64,000 nt of DNA from Coleofasciculus sp937127375 (GCA_040218875.1 JAVJQP010000190.1), one strand, 5' to 3'. Shown: positions 1-7,322, counted from the stretch's first letter. Notes: generated by a model not told the origin, from the letters alone. A program made the numbers and translations.

Positions 1-154
1 AATCTTTATCGAACTTGTGGTTTTTTGTCAATTAGTCAAGGGCAGGCGTGGTTAGGAAAACATTGGCAAAAAATGTTGCTAATTTAACGATTGATAGATT
101 CAAGGCAACTAATTTCAATAAAAAAGAAAACTCAAAAAAAAAGACAACTTTTAT

Positions 155-616
155 CTACTTTACTTTATTACAGCGCTTTGCGCTGTAACTGTTGGGTAAA
201 ACTTCGCAATGTTCGCTCGACACATTTCCCGACCAAAGGACGCGATCGCACAGGTCGGACAGCTTGGCATTAAAATCCGTAATGTGACCAATCCGTTCTG
301 CTTCCCCCTGTACCCAACATTGCTGGTCATTCCCAGTCATCTCAAACGCTTGCGCCTTCCGCTGAGCAGGAGAACTCCAAAACGTCTCTGATCCTCGCAG
401 CAATCCCCGCACAATTGTATGACTAATCGGTTCTCTTGCTGCTGTGGCTACAGCTCGAAACAAACCCTTTTCCGGAAGTTTAGTTAACGCTTGATGCTTC
501 AAATTGGGCGACGAGTTCACCCGGTTGGGTGAATCGACAGGATGAAGTGCTATTTCTGCTCCAACTTGTAGTATAAATGTAGTAAATTTCCTATCGAGTT
601 GCTCAAATTGCAGCAA
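155..616 (-). CDS. hypothetical protein, doubtful
   Basis: An open frame of 153 codons with no family I recognise. The middle part (residues about 60-130, containing GSETFWSSPAQRK and CWVQGEAERIGHITDF) reads like real soluble protein, while the N-terminus and the Lys/Asn-rich C-terminus do not. It would be transcribed divergently from the acetyltransferase genes and end in AT-rich sequence. It may be the remnant of a longer gene. No clear ribosome binding site supports a start; an internal ATG is also possible. The 150 bases before it hold nothing I can name. Confidence 0.25.
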   Translation of the reverse strand: MLQFEQLDRKFTTFILQVGAEIALHPVDSPNRVNSSPNLKHQALTKLPEKGLFRAVATAAREPISHTIVRGLLRGSETFWSSPAQRKAQAFEMTGNDQQCWVQGEAERIGHITDFNAKLSDLCDRVLWSGNVSSEHCEVLPNSYSAKRCNKVK

Positions 617-637
617 CTGACCTATTTGCTTAATTCT

Positions 638-1579
638 ATGACAATTCTAACCATGCGCCCCCATAGGGGTGAAGCCGACTTAGACGCGATCGCACGCTTC
701 CTGAAAACCTGTGAAGCCGTTGATTTGCCTAACGAGTACCCCTCAGTATCTGATATATTAATGCAATTTGATGCACCCTCAGTGGATCAGCAACGGGATA
801 TTCGCTTGTGGGAAGATGCGGCGGATCAATTAATCGCATTGGCGGGGTTAATGATTCCCCCAGTTGGGGAAACGGTTGATGGTTTTCTCTGGTTTCGTGT
901 CCATCCCACGCAACGGGTTGATTCTCTATACAGGAACATTATCGCTTGGGCAGAAGCACAAATGCAGGAAGTTTGTCAAGAACGTCATCTGGCGGTAAAA
1001 CTGCTGGCTGGTGCTGGCGCTGAACAAGCTAAACGCATGACTCTTCTGGAAAACTGTGGTTTCCGGATTGAGCGCTACTTTCTCACAATGGTGCGTTCAC
1101 TGTCTGAACCGATTCCAGAACCCCAGTTACCCGATGGTTTTACCTTGCGCCCGATTCAAGGAGAACAGGATGCTCAAACGTGGGTGGAATTGTTCAACGA
1201 TACATTTATTGATCACTGGAATTATCACCCAGAAACCGTTGCAGCCTTTAACCATAAGCTGAAAAATCCCGAATTTCGACCCGACTTGTCTGGGGTTGCG
1301 ATCGCGCCTGATGGGACTTTGGCGGGGTTTTGCGATTGCTATATCCCTAAAGACGGAAATCAGGGCTGGATTAATCCGGTTGGTACTCGGCGCGGTTACC
1401 GCAAGCAGGGTGTAGCACGAAGCATGTTACAAGCAGTGATGCAAAAGTTAAAAGTAGAAGGTATGGAAACCGCTATGCTGTATGTCGATGCAGAAAACCC
1501 TTCTGGGGCGCGGCGGTTATACGAATCGGTGGGTTTCCAGACAACACACACACAAATCGCTTATATCAAGGATGTTTAA
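638..1579 (+). CDS. tandem-domain GNAT N-acetyltransferase
   Basis: Predicted acetyl-CoA-dependent acetyltransferase, 313 residues, with two GNAT-like halves. The second half carries the typical acetyl-CoA loop region (GTRRGYRKQGVARSML) and the closing motif NPSGARRLYESVGF seen in this superfamily. The substrate cannot be told. The frame is open from a TTG at 599, but I prefer the ATG at 638 because the protein then begins MTILTMRPHRGEADLDAIA, aligning with the start of the downstream paralogue (MSIITRRPYRGETDLDAIA). It ends 2 bases before that paralogue, so the two are probably co-transcribed. The N-terminal half is presumably a degenerate GNAT domain, as in mycothiol-synthase-like two-domain proteins. 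Confidence 0.85.
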   Translation: MTILTMRPHRGEADLDAIARFLKTCEAVDLPNEYPSVSDILMQFDAPSVDQQRDIRLWEDAADQLIALAGLMIPPVGETVDGFLWFRVHPTQRVDSLYRNIIAWAEAQMQEVCQERHLAVKLLAGAGAEQAKRMTLLENCGFRIERYFLTMVRSLSEPIPEPQLPDGFTLRPIQGEQDAQTWVELFNDTFIDHWNYHPETVAAFNHKLKNPEFRPDLSGVAIAPDGTLAGFCDCYIPKDGNQGWINPVGTRRGYRKQGVARSMLQAVMQKLKVEGMETAMLYVDAENPSGARRLYESVGFQTTHTQIAYIKDV

Positions 1580-1581
1580 GG

Positions 1582-2151
1582 ATGAGTATTATTACCCGGC
1601 GTCCCTACCGTGGGGAAACGGACTTAGACGCGATCGCGAATTTGATTAATACCTGTGAATCCGTTGATCAGCTTGAGGAAGGTACATCTGTCACGGAACT
1701 CAAGCAATCTTTTGATGACCCCTTTATCGATAAAGAACGAGATCTCTTTCTTTGGCAAGATGCCGATGATCAGCTTATCGGCTTTAGTCGGCTGTGGATT
1801 GTTCCGACTGATACAGTGATTGATGGATTTTTGGGGTTTCGGGTTCATCCGACAGCACGAAGCGGTGATTTGCAGGAACAGATTATCGCTTGGGCGGAGG
1901 AACGCTTGCGCCAGGTGAGTCAAGAACGCGGTTTATCAGTAAACGTGCGTTGTGGTTCTCGCGCTGATCAAACTGACCGGATTACTATTTTAGAACGTTG
2001 TGGTTTTAAGCGCGATCGCTATTTCTTCACCATGGCGCTGGGCGTTGATGCGAAAAACTTGTCGGGGGCGCTGCGGCTTTATGAATCTGTTGGCTTTAGT
2101 ACTGTAAAGACTCATATTAGCTTGGTTAAAGAGTCGTCAGCAGTCGGCTGA
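1582..2151 (+). CDS. GNAT paralogue with an internal deletion
   Basis: A 189-residue paralogue of the preceding gene, starting 2 bases after it. The first ~150 residues match the neighbour's N-terminal half nearly block for block (RPYRGETDLDAIA, GFRVHPTARSGDLQEQIIAWAEE, ILERCGFKRDRYFFTMAL). The text then jumps straight to DAKNLSGALRLYESVGF, which in the neighbour lies about 130 residues further on. The acetyl-CoA-binding core of the second domain is therefore missing, while the reading frame is kept. It probably arose by tandem duplication followed by in-frame deletion. Whether the shortened protein is active is doubtful; it may be a pseudogene that stayed open. Confidence 0.75.
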   Translation: MSIITRRPYRGETDLDAIANLINTCESVDQLEEGTSVTELKQSFDDPFIDKERDLFLWQDADDQLIGFSRLWIVPTDTVIDGFLGFRVHPTARSGDLQEQIIAWAEERLRQVSQERGLSVNVRCGSRADQTDRITILERCGFKRDRYFFTMALGVDAKNLSGALRLYESVGFSTVKTHISLVKESSAVG

Positions 2152-2221
2152 AAGTTAAGGGTAAGGATTGTCTGTTGATTGGGACAGACTCTTCGCTTCG
2201 CTAGTCAGGCGTAGTACGTGT

Positions 2222-2283
2222 GTAGGGGCGGGTTTTACTATTATCGTTTCTAGCTTTACCCATAAGTAACTAAACCCGCCCCG
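2222..2283. repeat. ~60-bp GC-ended palindromic repeat, copy 1
   Basis: Begins GTAGGGGCGGGTTT and ends AAACCCGCCCC, so the ends are inverted repeats; the middle (ACTATTATCG..TTTACCCA) is shared with other copies at 7.26, 27.60 and 34.97 kb. Intergenic. The rest of 2152-2421 shows only short C-rich text and no gene. Confidence 0.75.
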
Positions 2284-2421
2284 ATCAATGTGTTCCAGAT
2301 GTTCCACTCACTGCCCGACCAATATGTTCCAGAGGTTCCACCGGAACGTCTCTACAGGCTTCCTCCGCCCCCCTGCACCTCCACAAATGGAACTCCCCGA
2401 AAAAAAATTTTGCCCAGTCTG

Positions 2422-2450
2422 TTGACAAGTCTGTAGCATTTATGTAGTAT
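2422..2450 (+). promoter_or_regulatory. sigma70-type promoter
   Basis: A consensus -35 (TTGACA, 2422-2427) lies 17 bases before a fair -10 (TAGTAT, 2445-2450) in an AT-rich stretch. Transcription would start near 2457 and run into the small frames at 2.58 and 2.90 kb, and possibly on into the RNA array at 3.12 kb. Confidence 0.5.
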
Positions 2451-2582
2451 AAATATATGACAGAGAGATGAGAGGCAAAACTCTCAACCTCAAATGTCCA
2501 GTTTTAACCTTGAAAATTGAATAAAACGTCGGGAATTTTCACGAAGGTCAATCAGGATTTTTGTAATCGGAATCGGTTCATT

Positions 2583-2783
2583 ATGTTATTCCTGTATACC
2601 CCTCTGGTTCGTCATGTTCTCACGCCTATCGAGTGGGATACTAAGCCGAATCAGCGAAATTCAACCCCATCTATAACGGAGAAAGAACGTTTAGAGTCAA
2701 ATGATAACAGTCTAAATCAAATGACTGCTCAAATCCGTTATAGCCAAACGGTCTATTCTTTAGAGCGGCGCTTTTTACTCTAA
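2583..2783 (+). CDS. small hypothetical protein, doubtful
   Basis: A 66-codon frame (MLFLYTPLVRHVLTP...) downstream of a good promoter. A TTG further upstream at 2517 would give 88 residues. No ribosome binding site stands out. The end, TAQIRYSQTVYSLERRFLL, reads like protein and faintly recalls short YRG-type repeats of small cyanobacterial proteins, but I cannot assign a family. It may be a relic, or the transcript may be only a leader for the next gene. Confidence 0.25.
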   Translation: MLFLYTPLVRHVLTPIEWDTKPNQRNSTPSITEKERLESNDNSLNQMTAQIRYSQTVYSLERRFLL

Positions 2784-2899
2784 GAACTATCAGTGTTTGT
2801 GAACCCAACTCAATGCTGGTCGTTTTAGAAAAATGAGGATGTTCTCTCCAGAGATAGATTGATTAACACCAATCGAATCAAGTTTTAGGAGGTGCCAGC

Positions 2900-3100
2900 A
2901 TGGTTCACATTCGCTTTGAAGGTCGTTCCTATGATATTCCAGAAAATCAGCTTGGTATTCAAGTTGGGATGAAGGATTCGGTTGTCAAGGAACGCATTGC
3001 TCAGTATTTTGAGGTCGGACGCGATCGCTTAACCGCTTATGTTGTGGATCGGCGTCCCAGCGGCGACCTAATTATCCGTCCTGAAGCCGTTTACGGTTAA
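2900..3100 (+). CDS. small conserved cyanobacterial-type protein
   Basis: A 66-residue protein with a strong Shine-Dalgarno sequence (TAGGAGGTG, ending 6 bases before the ATG). It begins MVHIRFEGRSYDIPENQLGI and contains KERIAQYFEV and VDRRPSGDLIIRPEAVYG. The pattern of short beta strands around one helix suggests a compact alpha/beta fold. Function unknown. It ends about 20 bases before the first Y RNA-like unit, so it may belong to the same locus, but that is only proximity. The perfect ribosome binding site makes it a real gene in my view. Confidence 0.75.
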   Translation: MVHIRFEGRSYDIPENQLGIQVGMKDSVVKERIAQYFEVGRDRLTAYVVDRRPSGDLIIRPEAVYG

Positions 3101-3120
3101 AGCATTTGCATCAGAAATAA

Positions 3121-3272
3121 GTGGAATTCGCGCCCTGACTAGAAAAGCATACAAACGGATAGAGCATTCGATTGAAAATCGAACTGTCAAAGGTTCAAAT
3201 CCTTTCTCCCCCGCTGTTTGGGGGAGTAGCTCAGAAACACAAACCGCTTTTTAAACTTGTGCGAATTCCCAC
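3121..3272 (+). ncRNA. Y RNA (YrlA-like) unit 1, permuted tRNA-Phe
   Basis: Outer stem 3121-3133 pairs with 3259-3272 over 13 bp with one bulged C. The 5' strand then reads CGCGCCCTGAC..AAAAGCATACA and the 3' strand GCTTTTTAAACTTGTGCG, both shared with the four other units. Enclosed is a circularly permuted tRNA: from the D-loop through the anticodon arm (stem TTCGA/TCGAA, loop TTGAAAA), variable loop, T arm (AAAGG/CCTTT) and acceptor strand CTCCCCC, then a 7-nt loop (3213-3219), then GGGGGAG TA GCTC. Bacterial Y RNAs are known to join a Ro60-binding stem to a tRNA-like module. The position upstream of a Ro60 gene supports this reading. Confidence 0.85.
3157..3234 (+). tRNA. circularly permuted tRNA-Phe(GAA)-like
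   Basis: 3' half 3157-3212, 5' half 3220-3234. Acceptor GGGGGAG (3220-3226) pairs with CTCCCCC (3206-3212), 7 of 7. D stem GCTC (3229-3232)/GAGC (3162-3165). Anticodon GAA at 3174-3176. The break lies in the D-loop. No CCA follows the acceptor; a 7-nt loop joins the two strands, so it could be charged only after processing. Confidence 0.7.
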
Positions 3273-3293
3273 TCAATACATAGCGATATTTAC

Positions 3294-3435
3294 GGGTGCG
3301 ATCGCGCCCCAACTGAAGAAGCTTACAAACTGGTAACATCTGACTTCAACTCAGATTGTAGGTTCGATTCCTGCCCTCTCCGCCTCTTGGAGAGGTGTAA
3401 AAAAACAAGCTGCTTTGACTTGCGCGATCGCACCA
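3294..3435 (+). ncRNA. Y RNA (YrlA-like) unit 2, permuted UCA tRNA-like
   Basis: Outer stem 3295-3307 (GGTGCGATCGCGC) pairs perfectly over 13 bp with 3422-3434; it contains a HIP1 octamer. Frame motifs CGCGCCCCAACTGAAGAAGC and CTTTGACTTGCGCG. The enclosed module is permuted: anticodon arm ATCTGA/TCAGAT with loop CTTCAAC (anticodon UCA), T arm GTAGG/CCTGC, acceptor CCTCTCC (3375-3381), 7-nt loop 3382-3388, acceptor GGAGAGG (3389-3395). The acceptor pairs 7 of 7. The D stem is poor and the variable loop is only 2 nt, so this copy is less tRNA-like than units 1 and 3. Confidence 0.8.
3331..3400 (+). tRNA. permuted tRNA-like with opal-reading UCA anticodon
   Basis: The anticodon loop 3344-3350 reads CTTCAAC, giving anticodon UCA at 3346-3348, complementary to the UGA stop codon. 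The acceptor stem is intact but permuted, the D arm is degenerate and the variable loop is too short for a normal tRNA. It is probably a structural mimic and not a decoder. Confidence 0.45.
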
Positions 3436-3517
3436 ATCCACTCAGATTTTGGATCAGTACAGATAACGGTAAATTTACCGAATTCCCTTCAATCCAAAAT
3501 CTAAAATTCAAAATTCA

Positions 3518-3671
3518 ATATCCCGCGCCCTTACTTGTGAAGCTTACATACTGTTCCGCCTACGAAGCGGGAGGTTGTAGGTTCGAGTCCTACTAGCTGC
3601 ACTCAATGCAGCTATAGCTCAAATGGATAGAGCGCCAAGTCATAAGGCTTTGCTAACTTGCGCGGGATACC
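3518..3671 (+). ncRNA. Y RNA (YrlA-like) unit 3, permuted tRNA-Arg
   Basis: Outer stem TATCCCGCGC (3519-3528) pairs perfectly with 3660-3669. Frame motifs CGCGCCC, GAAGCTTACATAC and GGCTTTGCTAACTTGCGCG. The insert starts at the anticodon arm (TCCGC/GCGGG, loop CTACGAA, anticodon ACG), then variable AGGTT, T arm GTAGG/CCTAC, acceptor TAGCTGC, 7-nt loop ACTCAAT (3601-3607), acceptor GCAGCTA and a complete D arm. The break lies between D arm and anticodon arm, unlike unit 1. About 80 bases without visible content separate it from unit 2. Confidence 0.85.
3555..3633 (+). tRNA. circularly permuted tRNA-Arg(ACG)-like
   Basis: 3' half 3555-3600, 5' half 3608-3633. Acceptor GCAGCTA (3608-3614)/TAGCTGC (3594-3600) pairs 7 of 7; D arm GCTC AAATGGATA GAGC is complete; anticodon ACG at 3562-3564; variable loop of 5; T loop TTCGAGT. 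All standard tRNA proportions are met once the halves are reordered. No CCA is encoded. Confidence 0.7.
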
Positions 3672-3692
3672 TCTTATTTCCAACTGTTGAAA

Positions 3693-3825
<133 letters not shown>

Positions 3826-3965
3826 CATTACGGGGGAAACGTCGATGTCAGTTAAAACGTTTTAAATTTTGGCACAGGTTAAATCATTAACCCTCATTTG
3901 AGGATGTCACCTTTGGTTCGGATGTAGGGGTGACCCGCTTGCACTCACTAAAAACTCTGGAAACA

Positions 3966-4025
3966 GGGCGGGTTTACAAAAGTTACCAGTTTTTGCTTGT
4001 ATGTTATCGGTAAAACCCGCCCCTA
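3966..4025. repeat. ~60-bp GC-ended palindromic repeat, copy 2 (variant)
   Basis: Ends GGGCGGGTTT and AAAACCCGCCCCTAC match the other copies; the middle differs. It sits in the 250-base gap between units 4 and 5 of the RNA array, which otherwise holds only a degenerate GGGTGACCC/GGGTCGCCC pair and no recognisable gene. Confidence 0.65.
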
Positions 4026-4083
4026 CAGATGATCGGGTCGCCCTTTACTCAACCCAATTTTTACTCACAAAAAATGGCAGTTG

Positions 4084-4162
4084 TCGCCGCGCCCTAACAA
4101 AGAAAGCATACATCCTTACCCTGCCACGGTAAACCCAACAGCTTTCTGAACTTGTGCGGCAC
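4084..4162 (+). ncRNA. Y RNA (YrlA-like) unit 5, minimal form
   Basis: Outer stem GCCGCGC (4086-4092) pairs with GTGCGGC (4154-4160), one G-U. Frame motifs CGCGCCCTAAC, GAAAGCATACATCC and CCAACAGCTTTCTG plus ACTTGTGCG; GAAAGC pairs with GCTTTC. Only a 17-nt hairpin is enclosed, TTACC CTGCCAC GGTAA (4116-4132), the shape of an anticodon arm with anticodon GCC (Gly). It ends about 60 bases before the Ro60 start codon and could also act in that mRNA's leader. Confidence 0.75.
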
Positions 4163-4220
4163 TATTTTTAGTCAAAGCGTGCGACATTTGCCTCCATTCT
4201 TTTCATTAAAGGAGGTTGTC

Positions 4221-5702
4221 ATGAATACCGCAGAACGCGACTTGCGTTTGGAAATGCTCAACAGTCTGTTAACCACCCCTCACCGAGAATTAAATAAGGT
4301 TGCAGACTTGCACAAAATGATGGTGGAACTTGACCCCATTTTCTATGGACATCTTGGTATATGGTATCAGAAAGAAGGGGATGTTCGTGACCACAAAGAA
4401 GTGTTTGTCGGGAATCTGTTGACCAGTCAGTTAACGGAACACCGAGAAGCCGGATTCATGTTGCTACAAACTTTTCCACCTTACCAAGTGGCGCGAATTG
4501 TAGACTTCATGAAGCAGCATCAACAGAAGGTTCCTCGTTGCGCCCGAACCGCAGTACGGCGCTATTTGCAAAAGCGGGAAAAACAGCCCCAATTCTTTGA
4601 CCGTGCGGCGTTGCGGGGACGCAAGTCCATGAAGCACCTCTACGCTACCTTGCACATTAAGCCGAGTGAGCGGGCGAATGCCATCTTGTTTAAGGATGCG
4701 CCTCCGGAGGATAGTCTGGCGTTTGCGCTGAAGCAGTTAGCAAAAGCAGCAACTCCCACGGAACAAGCGCGGCAGATTGTGGCGCATAAGATTCCTTACA
4801 CGATTGCCATTGGTGCAGTCAAGCAAATTACACCCACGGTATTAGTCGCCCTGATTAATTCCATGACACCCCAAGAGGTAATTAATAACCTTAAGTCTCT
4901 CAAGGTGCGGGGAGCCATGGAACACCCCCAGGTGAAGGCGTTGATTGATGAAAAGCTGACTGCGGCTCAATCGGATAGCCGTGTATCCGCCCTCAAGGGA
5001 CGAGTTGCGGCTGAAGCGGCGGGGTTAGATCTCGCCACTACCGCTCAGTTAGAGCGCGTCATGGATGAGCAGGTGAAGAAGCGCGGCAAAATCGCCAAAC
5101 CCACGGCGCTGTTGGTGGATAAGTCTGGCTCTATGCATCAAGCCTTGGATGTGGGTAAGCGTCTGGCGGCTTTGATTTCCGGGATTACGGAAGCGGAGTT
5201 GTTTGTCTATGCCTTTGACACAATGCCCTACCCCGTCCAAGCCAACCTGAGTCGCGATACCCGATTGGGCGATATCTTGGCGAATAATCTGCCGCAGGAG
5301 CATCTCTACAGCCACTGGGAGCGTGCGTTTGAACACATCCGGGCTGGGGGTGGAACCAGTATCGGCTGTAGCGTTGAGGCGATGCGTCGGCGTAAGCAGT
5401 TGGTGGAGCAAATTATCTTGGTAACGGATCAAGGGGAAAACACTGCGCCCTATTTTGGTAACGCTTTTGATGCCTATTGTCAGGAGTTGAATGTGCAACC
5501 AAATGTGATCATCGTCAAGGTGGGTAGTTACTACGACTGGATTGAACAAAAGTTGCGGGAACGGCAAGTACAAGTGGATACGTTTACCTTTGCAGGTGAC
5601 TACTACTCACTGCCAAACCTGATTCCACTTTTGTCTCGCCCTTCGCGGCTGGAGTTGTTGATGGAAATTCTGGAGACTCCTTTGCCTGTAAGAGATGATT
5701 AA
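4221..5702 (+). CDS. rsr: Ro60/Rsr homologue (TROVE + vWA protein)
   Basis: Ring-shaped RNA-binding protein of the Ro60 family, 493 residues. Residues about 1-280 match the TROVE HEAT-like region (HREAGFMLLQTFPPYQVARIV, VPRCARTAVRRYLQKRE). Residues about 295-475 form a vWA domain with an intact MIDAS: D300-K-S-G-S304, T379 in GGGTSIG and D403 in VTDQGEN. Bacterial Rsr binds Y RNAs and works with exoribonucleases in structured-RNA decay and rRNA maturation. I place the start at the ATG 4221 behind GGAGG (4211-4215), not at the upstream in-frame TTG, which lies inside Y RNA unit 5. The five Y RNA-like units immediately upstream are its expected partners. No PNPase or RtcB gene is nearby. Confidence 0.92.
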   Translation: MNTAERDLRLEMLNSLLTTPHRELNKVADLHKMMVELDPIFYGHLGIWYQKEGDVRDHKEVFVGNLLTSQLTEHREAGFMLLQTFPPYQVARIVDFMKQHQQKVPRCARTAVRRYLQKREKQPQFFDRAALRGRKSMKHLYATLHIKPSERANAILFKDAPPEDSLAFALKQLAKAATPTEQARQIVAHKIPYTIAIGAVKQITPTVLVALINSMTPQEVINNLKSLKVRGAMEHPQVKALIDEKLTAAQSDSRVSALKGRVAAEAAGLDLATTAQLERVMDEQVKKRGKIAKPTALLVDKSGSMHQALDVGKRLAALISGITEAELFVYAFDTMPYPVQANLSRDTRLGDILANNLPQEHLYSHWERAFEHIRAGGGTSIGCSVEAMRRRKQLVEQIILVTDQGENTAPYFGNAFDAYCQELNVQPNVIIVKVGSYYDWIEQKLRERQVQVDTFTFAGDYYSLPNLIPLLSRPSRLELLMEILETPLPVRDD

Positions 5703-5704
5703 TA

Positions 5705-5728
5705 GTAGGGTGGGCAATGCCCACCTTA
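5705..5728 (+). terminator. hairpin after the Ro60 gene
   Basis: GTAGGGTGGGCA/TGCCCACCTTAC forms a near-perfect stem with almost no loop just after the stop codon. No T-run follows. A similar hairpin text occurs at 34.85 kb, so it may be another dispersed repeat serving as an end. Confidence 0.45.
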
Positions 5729-5829
5729 CTGGCATGACATAGCTACAATAGTGCGGTATATTTGATCGGGTTTCTGGGCGCAAGCCTTGCGCCCCTACAA
5801 GGAATCATGGATCAAATAGGAAAGGGTTT

Positions 5830-6096
5830 GTGAAGCCGGAATTAACAATCGACATCCTTATAGATGAAGCCGCCAAATTCTCGGAAATTGAAAGTATCTA
5901 CGATGAACCATCGCTGTATGGCGTTACAGATGGAAAAGCAGTTGGCACTTACCTCGAACACAAATTTATGGCATATTTAAGCCAAACCTACAGTTATGAT
6001 GTACTCAAGCATCTTAATATTCAGGCGCTTGCTCGTGAGCTGAATCGAGAGGATGAGTATATTTTTTATGCTAAGCAAAGAATCAAGAATCAATGA
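5830..6096 (+). pseudogene. probable remnant of a restriction-endonuclease-like gene
   Basis: An 88-codon frame with GTG start. Residues 1-58 (MKPELTIDILIDEAAKF, YGVTDGKAVGTYLEHKF, SQTYSYDV) look to me like the N-terminus of a roughly 250-residue cyanobacterial restriction-endonuclease-like family. After SYDV the text changes to LKHLNIQALARELNREDEYIFY, which may be the C-terminus of the same family joined by internal deletion, or foreign. The catalytic middle would be absent. The family identification is from memory and not certain. Confidence 0.4.
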
Positions 6097-6263
6097 CCAA
6101 TAACCTGATTGGGTGAGGTCAAGTCTTAACCGCCTATGATAGCTTGATGCAAACTCGTATTACGATATAATACAAGTCAAGGAAGCTGACCTTTGGACTG
6201 TTTAATCTAACTGTAATTTATTGGCGGCAAAGTAAACAATCGGCGGTGTAATCATCATTACCT

Positions 6264-7208
6264 ATGACTATAACAACGGCTCAACCTCAAACCCGATCCG
6301 TGGTACTCACGGCTTATGACTTGTGGAAATCTTATGGTTCAAATCATGTTGTTCAAGGTGTCAATTTTACCCTGAATTCTGGAGAAATTTTGGGTCTTCT
6401 CGGTCCCAATGGTGCTGGGAAAACTACTACAGTAGGAATGCTTTATGGTGCAGTGATTCCCAGTCGGGGTTTTGTTCAACTTGGACAGCATCAAATCCAA
6501 TCTCAAGGACGTTTGGCGCGTTCTTCGATGGGAATTGTAACTCAAGACGATAATCTTGACCCCGATTTTAGTGTCTTCGATAACTTGATTTTCTTTGCCC
6601 ATCATTATCGGATTGTTGGCAAAACTGCCCGAAAACGGGCAGGGGAGTTACTGGCACAAGTAGGGTTGCAAGACTATGCTAAATATCGGGTTGATCAACT
6701 GTCTGGCGGGATGAAGCGGCGTCTGGTGTTGGCACGGGCGTTGATTAATCAGCCGCAAGTGGTGTTTCTGGATGAACCAACAACTGGGCTTGATCCCCAT
6801 GCGCGGCAAGATTTTTGGAAGTTAGTCAGTCAGCTTAAGCAAAAAGGCTGTGGAGTGCTGTTGACAACCCACTATATGGATGAAGCGCAACGATTGTGCG
6901 ATCGCCTTATTTTACTCCAACAGGGTAAAATGATTGACCAAGGTACTCCTGAGGAATTAATTGAGCGTACTGTTGGCACAGAGGTGGTAGAAATTGAGGG
7001 CATTTCCGCAGAAATTCTCCAACAACTCGCCCATCAGTATCAAACATGGTATCGCTCTTTTGGCAATGGTTACCTAATTGGCTTACCAGCCGACAATCCC
7101 CACCCTGTTTGGGACTATTTGAGTGATACGCATCCTGTTAGCTTAACCCGTCGCCATACCAATTTAGACGATGTATTTTTGCGCCTGACAGGTACGTCAC
7201 TTGAATAA
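6264..7208 (+). CDS. ABC transporter ATP-binding protein, NodI/DrrA-like
   Basis: Cytoplasmic ATPase of an ABC-2 type exporter, 314 residues. Walker A is GPNGAGKTTT (residues about 48-57), Q-loop TQDDNLD, signature LSGGMKRRLVLARAL, Walker B VVFLDEPTTGLD, switch His in TTHYMDEAQRL. The C-terminal part ends NLDDVFLRLTG, typical of the NodI/DrrA branch. Its permease is the next gene, 185 bases downstream across a repeat-filled gap. The substrate (lipid, polysaccharide or drug) cannot be told from the sequence. Confidence 0.9.
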   Translation: MTITTAQPQTRSVVLTAYDLWKSYGSNHVVQGVNFTLNSGEILGLLGPNGAGKTTTVGMLYGAVIPSRGFVQLGQHQIQSQGRLARSSMGIVTQDDNLDPDFSVFDNLIFFAHHYRIVGKTARKRAGELLAQVGLQDYAKYRVDQLSGGMKRRLVLARALINQPQVVFLDEPTTGLDPHARQDFWKLVSQLKQKGCGVLLTTHYMDEAQRLCDRLILLQQGKMIDQGTPEELIERTVGTEVVEIEGISAEILQQLAHQYQTWYRSFGNGYLIGLPADNPHPVWDYLSDTHPVSLTRRHTNLDDVFLRLTGTSLE

Positions 7209-7209
7209 T

Positions 7210-7246
7210 TTGTCATTTGTCCTTCGTCATTTGTCATTTGTCAAAG
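7210..7246 (+). repeat. TCATTTG heptamer tandem repeat
   Basis: Five units of (T)TTGTCA / TCATTTG-like heptamers in the gap between the ABC genes. Similar runs occur at 30.91, 43.44, 58.68 and 60.25 kb. Such short tandem heptamers are common between genes of filamentous cyanobacteria. Confidence 0.6.
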
Positions 7247-7263
7247 AATTATCGCATTGAGCC

Positions 7264-7322
7264 TGGGCGGGTTTATTAGCATCTGGGTGGCAACAAACGA
7301 TTAGAGTTAAACCCGCTCCTAC
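7264..7322. repeat. ~60-bp GC-ended palindromic repeat, copy 3
   Basis: GGGCGGGTTTATTAGCATCTGGGTGG...AAACCCGCTCCTAC: the reverse orientation of copy 1, with the shared inner ATCTGGGTG. It lies between the ATPase and permease genes. Confidence 0.7.

Noticed and set aside
3323..3596. Open frames on both strands inside the RNA array
   Set aside because: They cover the tRNA-like units and outer stems, whose base pairing explains the sequence better than coding.
3601..3660. Second anticodon arm (CAT) in the tail of unit 3
   Set aside because: AAGTCATAAGGCTT resembles a Met anticodon loop, but only a 3-bp stem forms and the position corresponds to the shared 3' strand of the Y frame.
5049..5573. 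174-codon minus-strand frame opposite the Ro60 gene
   Set aside because: It lies wholly within the vWA coding region, whose motifs are unmistakable, and shows no family of its own.
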